DNA of 47,927 bases from positions 1 through 47,927 of the forward strand of contig JAHITE010000062.1 in the NCBI GenBank assembly GCA_018817585.1, read 5' to 3'. Source of the stretch: Candidatus Omnitrophota bacterium (GTDB taxonomy: Bacteria; Omnitrophota; Gorgyraeia; B26-G9). A program made the position numbers and the translations under genes. The notes under the pieces were generated by a model. It did not search any database. It was not told the origin of the DNA and saw nothing but the letters and a program-made list of their open reading frames with translations. Shown one piece after another: positions 1 to 8,435 of the stretch. Numbering within the stretch: the first letter of the stretch is position 1; every line of letters begins with the position of its first letter.

Positions 1-3000
1 ATAGTCAGCGGATAAGTTGTTCCGCCATCAGTTGAATATAATATTGAGATACTTCCAATTGTTCCATGTTTTGTCCAGTTAATGTCCTGCGCTGATCCAA
101 TAGTCCAAGCCTCTCCGCCATTCGGAGTAGTTATTGTGATCGAACCTTTAATATTAAAAACCGCGTTTGATTCATCCTTAACTGTCGCATCCGCTTCATT
201 AGTGATTCTAACCATAAGATTATTGCCTATCGCGTCCGCGACTGTCCAAGCATAGCTGATATCTCCGGCAGTAATTCCTGTGGCAATCGGATAATCATAT
301 GTTGCTCCGCCATTAATTGAGTAATCCAATTTAACCGTACTAATTGTTCCTTGTTTAGTCCAAGTGATATTTTGCGGATCATCAACAATCCAGGTCTCTC
401 CGCCATTCGGAGCGGTTATTATTAGCTTTCCTTTAATTGTAAAATCACCATTCGAAACATCAGCAACACTTGTATTATCCGGATTTTCCACTTTTACTCT
501 TAGTTGTGTACCAATCGCGTCCGGAACTGTCCAATCATAGCTGCTGGTATTATTCAAAGCTGCGATAATCGTTGTGTCATATGAAGAACCGCTATTAACT
601 GAATAATATAAATTAACTCGAGTAATTGTTCCATAAGTTGTCCAATCAACAGTATATGACTGGCCGACTGTTAAAGTTTCTCCGCCATTGGGATGCAATA
701 AAACTAATTTTCCTTTTATATTAAAATTAGCCGGTGATACATCATTAACCGCGGCATCTGAAGCATCACTTATTTTTACCCGCAATAAACTGCCGATATC
801 ATCGGGAATTGTCCAGTTATAAGTTCTGGCAATAGCGCTTGTTCCATTAGTAATTGTATTTGGATAAGTATTTCCCCCGTCATTAGAATATTCGATTTTA
901 ACCAATGCGATCGAACCGTTTAAATTCCAAGTGATCTGTTTACTTGCCTCGACTTCCCATTCTTCGGCGCCCACTGGAGAAGTCAAAGCTAAGTTACCTT
1001 TTATTTCAAAATTAGCATCAGACGCGTCCAATACATTTGTCGGATCTGATAATAAACTGACCTGCACTCTTAAACCAGTGCCGATCCTATCAGGAATTAA
1101 CCAGGCATTTGGAGTTGCCGTTGAAGCAATACCAGTAACAATTATCTGTCCCTCTGGGAATGTTACACCGCTGTCTGTGGAATAGCGCAATTCAATATTT
1201 CCCAATGTGCCTTTTTTCGTCCAAGTAATATTTCCTAAGTCTCCCACTTTCCAAATCTCAGTACCATTGGGCGCAGTTAAAGTTAAAACACCTTTTATTT
1301 CAAAATCAGCATCTGATTCATCTAGTACTGTTCCATTACTCAAACTGGTTATTTTAATTCTTAAAGCTATTCCAATACTATCCGGAATATTGGTCCAAGC
1401 ATATGTCTGATCTAATCCAGGAGTACTCGCCACAATAACCGTATCATAGCTTGCTCCGCTATTAGTCGAATATTCAATTTTAACATTGCCAATACTGCCG
1501 TTTACTACCCAATTAATATTTTCAGTTGCGTCAACTCTCCATTTTTCTCCGCCATTAGGCGCAGTAACTCTCACCTGTCCTTTTATCGTAAAATTTCCCA
1601 AAGACTCAGAAAAAACTGTATTATCATAAAAGCTTTCTACTTTTATCCGAATATCAGTATCAATCGCGTCCGGAATCGTCCATAAAAATCCGTCGACATT
1701 AGTCAGGTTTGTCGCCACCGTAGCCCCATATGTTCCCCCGCCGTCAGTTGAATAAAAAATATTTACGCGGCCAATAGTTCCATATGTTGTCCAACTTATA
1801 TTTTCACTATTTCCCACCAGCCAGGTTTCCCCGCCGATCGGAGCATTCAGAACGATTCTTCCTTTAATTGTAAAGTTTGCCGGGGAAGCATCATTGGTTG
1901 TAGGATCAGTTTCCTGAGAAATTTTCACTTTTAACTGAGTGCCGATCGCGTCCTCAACCTGCCAGGGAAAACTAAGATCATCACAGGCAACACCCGTAGC
2001 AATTACACTGCCGTATCCGTCTGAACCGCCATCTTTGGAATAAGCCAGTTTCAGAGTTCCTAAATCTCCGCCCTTGGTCCAGGTAATACTGTTAAACTGA
2101 TCAACATACCAGGTTTCCCCGCCAATCGGTGAGGTTAAATGAATTGACCCTTTTACCACAAAGTTATATTGCGATTCTGAATGAACCTGACTCTCTTTTC
2201 CTACTTGATAAACCTTAACTCTGCAGGTAGTGCCAACCATACCCGGAATATCATCAATTTCCCATAAATAGCCATAACCTGAACCAGGATTATTGTCCGT
2301 AGCCACACCATCAGCAATAAAACCATTATAACTAGTGCCGCCGTCTGTACTATAGCGGATATTCACCGTACCCAATGTTGTTGGACTCGGTGTCCACTTA
2401 ATATATACTGTATCCCCGACATTAAATACCAATCCTGAGCTATTCGGATAGGTAAGCGTAACATCTCCCTCAACTGAAAATGCATTACTTTCTCCGGCTG
2501 TTCCGGTCAGCAGATTTTCATCGCCGTCTAAAGCAACCTTAATCTTATTGTTTGTCCCCATATTTCCTGCTATTGGACTCCAAGAATAAGAATTTGGGCT
2601 AACGGGAACTGTATCAATCAGAGTAAGATATGATGTTCCCCCATTTTGCGACAAACGGATATTTACATTTCCTGTTACACTTCCCGCTACATTCCATTGA
2701 ATATTTTTTGCATCTCCCAGATTAATAATCTCAGAAACATGCGGTTCGGAAACAGAAATCGAGCCTTTAATACTAAATGGCCCGACCTCATCATAAACAT
2801 TTTCATTAGCTCGATTACAGACTCTCAAGTACACATTATTCGCGCCAATATCATCCGGAATAAACCAGGAAAAGATCTGCTCCACTTCCGGCGTTCCTGC
2901 TGGTAATAAATCAGCCGGAGCAGCACCGCTCAAGTATTCAAAAGTTCCTGCCCCGACTTTATATTTTATAACTACATTACTCATTGCACCGTGGATTGTC

Positions 3001-5222
3001 CATTTCACATCTTCTGTCTGTCCGACTCTCCAGACTTCACTGCCCAGCGGACGATTAACATCCAAAGAAGACATCAGTGTAAATCCTTCACTCTCACCAT
3101 ACACAGTCGCGTCACTGGTGCTCACCACTTTAAGTCTTGATTTTGGAGCAGAAAGATAAGTACTATTCGGAATTGTCCAGTCATATGTTCCGCCCAAAGC
3201 ATCAGTCCCCGCCGCAATATCGCTGGCTATTGGGATTGATTCATAACTTAAACCTTCATTATAGGAGTAATAAATATTTACAGTTCCATCTGTGATCCCA
3301 GAACCAAAATGCCCTTTCTTAGTCCAGCTGATGGTTTTAGTTTCACCTAATAGCCACATTTCCTCAATTATCGGGCTTACTTCATAAATCTGGCCTTTTA
3401 AAGTAAAATTAGCACTTGAGCTTTCCACTAATGTATCCGGGTCCGAAGGATTATAATTCAATGTTACTTTCACTTTATTAGTTGTTGTAATCAGATTCGT
3501 ACTATCCCAATCCGCGGGAATCGTCCAATTATAACTGCCATTGCCGCCGGTTCCCACGCTTTGATCAGATATAATTGCTGTTGGTAAAAAGCTTGAACCA
3601 TCGGTTGATAAAGTAACTGTCACCGTATTTGGGCTTAAATTTTCTAAATTCCCGGTATATGTCCAGGAAATCGCGTTTATGTCCCCGATCTTCCAGGTAT
3701 TTGGCGGTTGATTAATCGTAACTGTTCCTTTAATTATAAAATCTTCATTTGATACATCATAATTGCGCGCAGCCATATCAGTATCAATAATTTGAACTCT
3801 TAAGGATTCGCCAATAATATCAGTACCGCTTATTTCTGCCGGCAAAGTCCAGGCATAGGTATCCAAAGTACCGCGAATACCGGAAATAATTGTCAGCGGA
3901 TAACTATCTCCCCCGCTGTTCATCGAAAGTTTCAGATTAACCAAATGATGCCCCACATATCCCGCATCAACACAAGATCCGCCGGTTTCCAAAGACGCGG
4001 CATGCACCCAGGTAATATTCTCAGTATCCCCCACTTGCCAGACTTCTCCGCCATTAGGAATTTTTAAAGTCAAAGGCGCGAATTCAACCGCAAACCAGTC
4101 AATATCATTCCGGACAACTGATTCTTCACGGGTAAAAGTTACAGTAGTACTGTCAGTCTGGACCACTCTGTTTGAGCAATCATCCAGATAAGAGTTTGTC
4201 GTACTGGTTGTATTTGCGTCAACACTCGTAAACACAGCTGTCCGGGTTAAATCCGTAGCTGAACTCAAAGTTGCTGTTCCTGTAAGACTTGCCGCATTAA
4301 CTGTAGCTGTTCCTTTTTGCGCCAATGAGCTTTCATCAGTTAATTCCACCAAATACCATTTAATGTCAACATAATCTGTTGTACCGCCACTATTTAAACC
4401 GCGGGCAAATGTCAAAGTACTGGAATCAGTAATCGTTCCTCTTGGCAGCATCTGCGATTCAACACCATTAATCCCCGCACCGCCGACGAAATTAAATACT
4501 AAAAATGATTTATTAATATCTGTTATTGCCGGATTAACAGTCGCGGTTTGCGAATACTGGGTATAAGCAATTGTTTCCAGTCCCTTTTTTATCACAGCAT
4601 CTGTTTCAAATTCAACTACCTGATAAGTAATATTAATAGTCCGGGTTATCCCTGCTTCCTGAGCGCTGCGTAATCGTGTCAGCTGTATTTGGGTATCAGA
4701 AATAAGATCAGCTTTTAAAAATAATACTTCTGTATCGCCTGATGTGGTAATATAACCGCGGGTATAGACCAGCACAAAAGCATTCGCGCTGTTTACTGAC
4801 TGCGGCAGATTAACTGTTTTGACTTTTGTGTCTTTATCCATAGAGGAAAATCCATGAATAACTTTTACTCCGTCCTTAAATTCCACTACCTGAAAACTCA
4901 CATTAGCCGCGCAAGCGCCATAATCCCGCGACAAGGCAATATGTTCGGAGTCTTCAAAATACGGAGTAAATAAAAAGTTTCCGTCTCTTGAGCTTGCGCT
5001 ACCGTCCGCTGAAGTATTAATCAAAATAATACTCTTAGTCGGATCAACGGCATAAGCCAAGGTTGAGGTATCTACGATATCAATATTGGCATAAGAAACC
5101 GTACCTGACTGTACGCGGTTTATCTGCACTGCCCGCGCGTTCACAGGCAAAAATAATACGCCAATCAAACCGGCTAAGAAAAATATCTTACCTAAAGAAA
5201 CTCGTTTTTTAATACTCCACAT
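1..5222 (-). CDS. Giant exported protein with Kre9/KNH-like Ig repeats (3' end outside window)
   Basis: The reverse strand is open from an ATG at 5222 to the window edge, about 1740 codons with no stop. GGAAGAGG lies just upstream of the ATG. The N-terminus (MWSIKKRVSLGKIFFLAG...) is a signal peptide ending near NARA. About 350 residues follow with beta-rich segments that I do not recognise. Then come 14 tandem units of roughly 100 residues, the last cut by the window edge. Each opens with a motif like APNGGETWxVGxxxxITW, continues with NVxIxYSTDGGTTY, and ends with YxWTIPDxIGxxLRVKI and FxIKG. This is the signature of the Kre9/KNH Ig-like family often seen in secreted bacterial repeat proteins. 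It probably acts at the cell surface as an adhesin or structural protein. It lies 18 bp behind a small exported protein and likely shares its transcript. Its full length and C-terminal anchoring are unknown. Confidence 0.85.
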   Translation of the reverse strand, partial: MWSIKKRVSLGKIFFLAGLIGVLFLPVNARAVQINRVQSGTVSYANIDIVDTSTLAYAVDPTKSIILINTSADGSASSRDGNFLFTPYFEDSEHIALSRDYGACAANVSFQVVEFKDGVKVIHGFSSMDKDTKVKTVNLPQSVNSANAFVLVYTRGYITTSGDTEVLFLKADLISDTQIQLTRLRSAQEAGITRTINITYQVVEFETDAVIKKGLETIAYTQYSQTATVNPAITDINKSFLVFNFVGGAGINGVESQMLPRGTITDSSTLTFARGLNSGGTTDYVDIKWYLVELTDESSLAQKGTATVNAASLTGTATLSSATDLTRTAVFTSVDANTTSTTNSYLDDCSNRVVQTDSTTVTFTREESVVRNDIDWFAVEFAPLTLKIPNGGEVWQVGDTENITWVHAASLETGGSCVDAGYVGHHLVNLKLSMNSGGDSYPLTIISGIRGTLDTYAWTLPAEISGTDIIGESLRVQIIDTDMAARNYDVSNEDFIIKGTVTINQPPNTWKIGDINAISWTYTGNLENLSPNTVTVTLSTDGSSFLPTAIISDQSVGTGGNGSYNWTIPADWDSTNLITTTNKVKVTLNYNPSDPDTLVESSSANFTLKGQIYEVSPIIEEMWLLGETKTISWTKKGHFGSGITDGTVNIYYSYNEGLSYESIPIASDIAAGTDALGGTYDWTIPNSTYLSAPKSRLKVVSTSDATVYGESEGFTLMSSLDVNRPLGSEVWRVGQTEDVKWTIHGAMSNVVIKYKVGAGTFEYLSGAAPADLLPAGTPEVEQIFSWFIPDDIGANNVYLRVCNRANENVYDEVGPFSIKGSISVSEPHVSEIINLGDAKNIQWNVAGSVTGNVNIRLSQNGGTSYLTLIDTVPVSPNSYSWSPIAGNMGTNNKIKVALDGDENLLTGTAGESNAFSVEGDVTLTYPNSSGLVFNVGDTVYIKWTPSPTTLGTVNIRYSTDGGTSYNGFIADGVATDNNPGSGYGYLWEIDDIPGMVGTTCRVKVYQVGKESQVHSESQYNFVVKGSIHLTSPIGGETWYVDQFNSITWTKGGDLGTLKLAYSKDGGSDGYGSVIATGVACDDLSFPWQVEDAIGTQLKVKISQETDPTTNDASPANFTIKGRIVLNAPIGGETWLVGNSENISWTTYGTIGRVNIFYSTDGGGTYGATVATNLTNVDGFLWTIPDAIDTDIRIKVESFYDNTVFSESLGNFTIKGQVRVTAPNGGEKWRVDATENINWVVNGSIGNVKIEYSTNSGASYDTVIVASTPGLDQTYAWTNIPDSIGIALRIKITSLSNGTVLDESDADFEIKGVLTLTAPNGTEIWKVGDLGNITWTKKGTLGNIELRYSTDSGVTFPEGQIIVTGIASTATPNAWLIPDRIGTGLRVQVSLLSDPTNVLDASDANFEIKGNLALTSPVGAEEWEVEASKQITWNLNGSIALVKIEYSNDGGNTYPNTITNGTSAIARTYNWTIPDDIGSLLRVKISDASDAAVNDVSPANFNIKGKLVLLHPNGGETLTVGQSYTVDWTTYGTITRVNLYYSVNSGSSYDTTIIAALNNTSSYDWTVPDAIGTQLRVKVENPDNTSVADVSNGDFTIKGKLIITAPNGGETWIVDDPQNITWTKQGTISTVKLDYSINGGATYDYPIATGITAGDISYAWTVADAIGNNLMVRITNEADATVKDESNAVFNIKGSITITTPNGGEAWTIGSAQDINWTKHGTIGSISILYSTDGGTTYPLT

Positions 5223-5240
5223 ATCAAGCCACCTCTTCCC

Positions 5241-5675
5241 TTAGTTCAGCACCTTGGTTGATGATGTTTCCTCTTCCAAAACATCTGTTTCCGCTGGTAT
5301 TGGTGCTGCCGGTTTAATAAAATTGATCACTTTAGCTTTGCGTAATAAAGTCGGTCCTTTTTCTGTTTCCTGAGTTGTCTCATTATACTGAACACTCACC
5401 GTGTCACCGACATTAATTTGCTTAATATTTTGTTTGTGGATTATTTCTTCAAGCTCATCTAAAGGTAATAAAATTTCTTCCGCTGTTCCGGCTTGCGCGT
5501 CACTTTTATACACAATAGATATTGAGCCATAACCTATTCCGCTGACAATGCCCTGAATTTCTTTACTGGCGATATTTTTCTTTCCAGCAGTAATTTCGTT
5601 TTCCGCCCGCGCAGACGCGTTCAAGCCGATATTCAATAACAAAGCAACCACAGCGATAAATAATAAATTTTTCAT
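5241..5675 (-). CDS. Small exported protein of unknown function
   Basis: A 144-residue protein with a clear signal peptide (MKNLLFIAVVALLLNIGLNA, cleavage probably after SARA). The mature part has one compact beta-rich stretch of about 80 residues (EIQGIVSGIGYGSISIVY ... INVGDTVSVQYNE). The GDTVSVQYNE strand reads like an OB/SH3-type barrel segment. A Pro/Glu/Thr-rich tail follows. I do not recognise the family. AAAGGAGAG lies 5-6 nt before the ATG. It sits between the membrane-anchored RAYT fusion (25 bp upstream) and the giant Ig-repeat protein (18 bp downstream), so the three probably form one operon. It could be an accessory factor for export or folding of the giant protein, but this rests on position only. 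Confidence 0.75.
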   Translation of the reverse strand: MKNLLFIAVVALLLNIGLNASARAENEITAGKKNIASKEIQGIVSGIGYGSISIVYKSDAQAGTAEEILLPLDELEEIIHKQNIKQINVGDTVSVQYNETTQETEKGPTLLRKAKVINFIKPAAPIPAETDVLEEETSSTKVLN

Positions 5676-5700
5676 TTTTCTCTCCTTTTAGTTTTTAAAT

Positions 5701-6864
5701 TTACTTTCTCATGAATTTCAAGCTTTTAAACGAAAGATTTTCCGTCTGTTTTCCGTTGAGTTGCAGACTAACCATGCCCAGCATCTGATCCTTAACAACC
5801 TCACCCCGCCAGGACGCTGTCCCTTCCGCTGATGTCTGAATAGTTTCCCAGATAATTTTATTTCCCTCCATCACCGTGGAATAATTAATATTCGGAAATT
5901 TAAATTGCGAGAAATATCCGGAAGTAAATTTTCCTTGGACAAAACTTATAATATCCGAGCGAGCCACTGAACCATCAATATTAAACATCTCAATCTGCCA
6001 TTCTGTATTATTCAAATCAATTAGGCGCTGTTCAGTCACAGCTGCAGAGCCTTTAGTTTCTGCCGTTTTTTTTTGCTGAGCATTATAATCAAAATACAAA
6101 TAAGCCCCTCCCGCGGTAATCGCGACAAGCAATAAAGCAGTTCCCGCACTTATAAATTTATTTTTGATCCCTGATTTATTTTCTTCAACCCGCGGATTAT
6201 TTGGCTCTTGACGCTGCAAATCAATCTCTTGCTGAACATGATTCATAAAATCTTTTGAACCAATAATTCCTTTGCGCTGTAGTTTTTTATAGTGTTTTTT
6301 AAACTCCTCATCGCCCTGCATTCTCTGTATAAACTCTAAGTAATTCTCTCCGATTAATCCATTAATAATTTTCTCAATCTCGTTTTTAATATCTAAACCT
6401 CTATCAGATGCCTGAGAATATTCTAAATACAAACCATAACTGCTGTATTCATATGTTTGACCTTGGATTGCGATATTTAATCGATCAGAATTAAGATGAA
6501 TATAGGCTGTTAGATTTAAAAGAATTTGCGGATCTTTTTCCACTACCGCGGCTTTAAATCTTTCCCGAAAAAGATGCCCTTTGCGATCATAGCGGCCATT
6601 GAAATATTTGGTATATGAAGAAGTTAAATCATGCATCATCGTGGAAATACTTGATTTATTATCAACTTCCATTAATAAATGCAAATGATTATGCAATAAA
6701 GTGTATGCATACAGTTTTGCTCCGTATTGGTCTTTATATTTCCTAAGCAATCCAAAGTACATTTCGTAATCCCTCGTATCTTTAAAAATCACCTGATTTT
6801 GCAATCCATTACAAGTAATATAATAAACCGAATTTTCTATATAAACTCTCGGTAATCTAGGCAT
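5701..6864 (-). CDS. RAYT/IS200-like transposase domain fused to a membrane anchor and extracytoplasmic domain
   Basis: This 387-residue protein starts with a complete Y1 (HUH) transposase domain. The metal-binding HUH motif is LLHNHLHLL (H60, H62). A candidate catalytic Tyr lies in SSYTKYFNGRYDRKGHLF (about 83-100), and the conserved AYIHLN follows near 120-124. After about 230 residues there is a Lys-rich patch and one hydrophobic helix (about 238-259), then about 125 residues of beta-rich sequence. Positive-inside topology places the nuclease in the cytoplasm and the C-terminus outside. Ordinary RAYTs lack such a tail. Y1 proteins nick or join single-stranded DNA at REP hairpins. Whether this one still does so or has become a membrane-tethered regulator is unknown. 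GGAGTG precedes the ATG. It is probably the first gene of an operon with the two exported proteins downstream, and the structured RNA lies just upstream. Confidence 0.85.
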   Translation of the reverse strand: MPRLPRVYIENSVYYITCNGLQNQVIFKDTRDYEMYFGLLRKYKDQYGAKLYAYTLLHNHLHLLMEVDNKSSISTMMHDLTSSYTKYFNGRYDRKGHLFRERFKAAVVEKDPQILLNLTAYIHLNSDRLNIAIQGQTYEYSSYGLYLEYSQASDRGLDIKNEIEKIINGLIGENYLEFIQRMQGDEEFKKHYKKLQRKGIIGSKDFMNHVQQEIDLQRQEPNNPRVEENKSGIKNKFISAGTALLLVAITAGGAYLYFDYNAQQKKTAETKGSAAVTEQRLIDLNNTEWQIEMFNIDGSVARSDIISFVQGKFTSGYFSQFKFPNINYSTVMEGNKIIWETIQTSAEGTASWRGEVVKDQMLGMVSLQLNGKQTENLSFKSLKFMRK

Positions 6865-6909
6865 TACTCACTCCATTTTGTTAATTCAGCGTATCCATAC
6901 CTGCTCATG

Positions 6910-6955
6910 CCTGGCACTTTTTACGATTTCACTTGGTTTCACCTGACACTTTTTA
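6910..6955. repeat. Direct repeat CCTGRCACTTTTTA upstream of the RAYT fusion
   Basis: CCTGGCACTTTTTA (6910-6923) and CCTGACACTTTTTA (6942-6955) match at 13 of 14 positions and lie 32 bp apart. On the RAYT coding strand they read AAAAAGTGYCAGG. RAYT genes are typically flanked by the REP-type sequences they recognise, so these are candidate recognition sites. The assignment rests on proximity. Confidence 0.5.
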
Positions 6956-6962
6956 ATATTCT

Positions 6963-6994
6963 CAAAAAAAAACCTCAGACAACTCGTCTGAGGT
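6963..6994 (-). terminator. Rho-independent terminator of the structured RNA
   Basis: On the reverse strand, ACCTCAGAC (6986-6994), a 5-nt loop and GTCTGAGGT (6972-6980) form a perfect 9-bp stem. It is followed directly by a run of eight or more U (6964-6972). This is a strong intrinsic terminator between the RNA and the RAYT operon. It could end an independent small RNA or be the switchable terminator of a riboswitch. Confidence 0.85.
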
Positions 6995-7140
6995 AACAAT
7001 ATATAGGGCAGCCTGCCAATCCGATAGCATCGGACGCATCAGCTTTGCCACATGCCCCTAAATTTAAAGAGTATGTGATTCTGTATAAGACTACTAATAC
7101 AGAATGCCCTCGCGTTACCACGAGTTTGCCTTTTTCTACT
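6963..7140 (-). ncRNA. Structured RNA with own promoter and terminator; possible c-di-GMP-I-like riboswitch
   Basis: The predicted transcript is about 170 nt. Near its 5' end it has AAAGGCAAAC followed by a hairpin CUCGUG-GUAA-CGCGAG with a GNRA tetraloop. A 9-bp hairpin comes next (AUUCUGUAU...AUACAGAAU), then GGCAAAGCUGAUGCGUCC, a 6-bp triloop hairpin (UCCGAU-GCU-AUCGGA), GGCAGGCUGCCC and the terminator. GGCAAAC plus a GNRA hairpin, a later GCAAAGC box and a 3' strand able to pair back to GGCA are hallmarks of the c-di-GMP-I (GEMM-I) aptamer. However, the canonical GACGCAAAGC directly after the GNRA hairpin is missing, and an extra hairpin is inserted there. Structured RNA is well supported; the ligand is a guess. 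Open reading here is incidental. Confidence 0.6.
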
Positions 7141-7146
7141 AATACA

Positions 7147-7175
7147 AGTATACCACGCATTGTTAAATAAGTCAA
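7147..7175 (-). promoter_or_regulatory. Sigma-70 promoter for the structured RNA
   Basis: The -35 box TTGACT (7170-7175) and -10 box TATACT (7147-7152) on the reverse strand are separated by exactly 17 bp. Transcription should start near 7140, just ahead of the structured RNA. The sequence between 7176 and 7344 shows only short AT-rich palindromes. Confidence 0.8.
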
Positions 7176-7344
7176 TGCTTTATAAAAGTATTTATTTAAC
7201 CATGTCGCCAATCATAACTCCTTTTATTTATTAGATTTATCTAACAAAAGTAAAGCTATTGCTGTAAGCAAACAAGTATTTGTAAAATGCATATTAATGC
7301 ATACCCTTAACACTCAAAGCATTAACAATAAATAGATTATGATA

Positions 7345-8400
7345 TTATTTATTCTCGCAATCACAAAAAACATCACATTTATTATGATGTTTTTTACCTA
7401 AAACAATTAATACGCCAATCACTCCAAAAATTATTGATGACTGCAAAATAGTCATCAATCCTTCGACAGCTGTATCATTACTAACCATAATCGCGCTTAA
7501 CCCCAGAGAAAAAGTTATATAATATATGAATAAAACCGCTCCTTTTTGGCTTAATCCCAGATCAACTAAATAATGGTGAAAATGATCCTTGCCTCCATAT
7601 TTCAGCCATTCAATAATATTTTTAATCTTTTGCTCTTTTATTCTCATAATTGTTGTAAATATCATGTCAAATATCGGCACACCCAATATTAAAATCGGAA
7701 TAAATAATTTTACAATATTATCCCCTGCCCAATCCCCTTGAATCGCGATACAGGCCAGACAAAAACCAATAAATGTACTGCCGGCATCACCTAAAAACAT
7801 TCTCGTCTTATGTAAAAAATTATATGGTAAAAACCCCAGACAAGAACCAATAATTATCGCGATTGCCAAACCCAAGGCATACTGATTTGTATTATAGAGA
7901 ATTATAAAAAAACATAAAAAATTAATAATTGCCGAACCAGTGGCCAAACCATCCAAACCATCCAGATAATTATAGGCATTTGTTACTCCGACAATCCAAA
8001 TAACCGTAACTAATATTTCGCCAATATTCCCCCAAAGATTATGCGGTAAAAAAGTAATCCGGATGTCGTTAAGTATCAGGATAAGCGCCAAAAGAATTTG
8101 AATAAACAATCTTAACCGCGCGGAAAGACCTTTAATATCATCATATGTACCCATATAAAGAATAATTGACGCGCAGATAAAAATCGGAGCTAGATTTCTG
8201 AACCCATCGGCAAAAAAGAAAAGCGCCCCCAAGACTCCCAGATAAATCGCTAATCCCCCTAACAAAGGAGTCGGAATTGTATGAATTTTTTTATAATTAG
8301 GAATGTCTACTATATTAAGCGATAAAGCCATTTTTCGAAAAAAAGGCACACTCAGGTAAGTAATCACAAATGCTGTAATAAAAGCGATAAATGTTTGCAC
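7345..8400 (-). CDS. UDP-sugar:undecaprenyl-phosphate sugar-1-phosphate transferase (WecA/TagO/MraY family)
   Basis: A 351-residue polytopic membrane protein that transfers a sugar phosphate from a UDP-sugar to undecaprenyl phosphate, the first step of a lipid-linked surface glycan. The family signatures appear in order: the N-terminal HxxPTPxxGG-like IHTIPTPLLGGLAI, the first Asp pair in YDDIKGLS, NAYNYLDGLDGLATG, FLGDAGSTFIGF, and the C-terminal HH motif DHFHHYLVDLGLS. About ten hydrophobic segments are visible. The start is GTG (8398-8400) with AAAGGA about 9 nt upstream. The tail is His/Cys-rich (KKHHNKCDVFCDC), which is unusual. It lies 35 bp after the deacetylase and closes the glycan operon. 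WecA/TagO is more likely than MraY because no other peptidoglycan genes are nearby. Confidence 0.9.
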   Translation of the reverse strand: MQTFIAFITAFVITYLSVPFFRKMALSLNIVDIPNYKKIHTIPTPLLGGLAIYLGVLGALFFFADGFRNLAPIFICASIILYMGTYDDIKGLSARLRLFIQILLALILILNDIRITFLPHNLWGNIGEILVTVIWIVGVTNAYNYLDGLDGLATGSAIINFLCFFIILYNTNQYALGLAIAIIIGSCLGFLPYNFLHKTRMFLGDAGSTFIGFCLACIAIQGDWAGDNIVKLFIPILILGVPIFDMIFTTIMRIKEQKIKNIIEWLKYGGKDHFHHYLVDLGLSQKGAVLFIYYITFSLGLSAIMVSNDTAVEGLMTILQSSIIFGVIGVLIVLGKKHHNKCDVFCDCENK

Positions 8401-8435
8401 AATATTAATCCTTTAACATCCATTTTAAATACAGA

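Noticed and set aside
931..2906. Forward-strand reading frames of 60-90 codons in the left 3 kb
   Set aside because: They are antisense to the continuous Kre9-like repeat frame and repeat with its period.
6975..7211. A 78-codon reading frame over the structured RNA
   Set aside because: It crosses the promoter, hairpins and terminator stem region, and its composition follows RNA structure rather than codon use.
7205..7230. Seven-codon ORF behind AAGGAG upstream of the RNA promoter
   Set aside because: It is very short, lies before the -35 box rather than in the transcript, and shows no link to the next gene.
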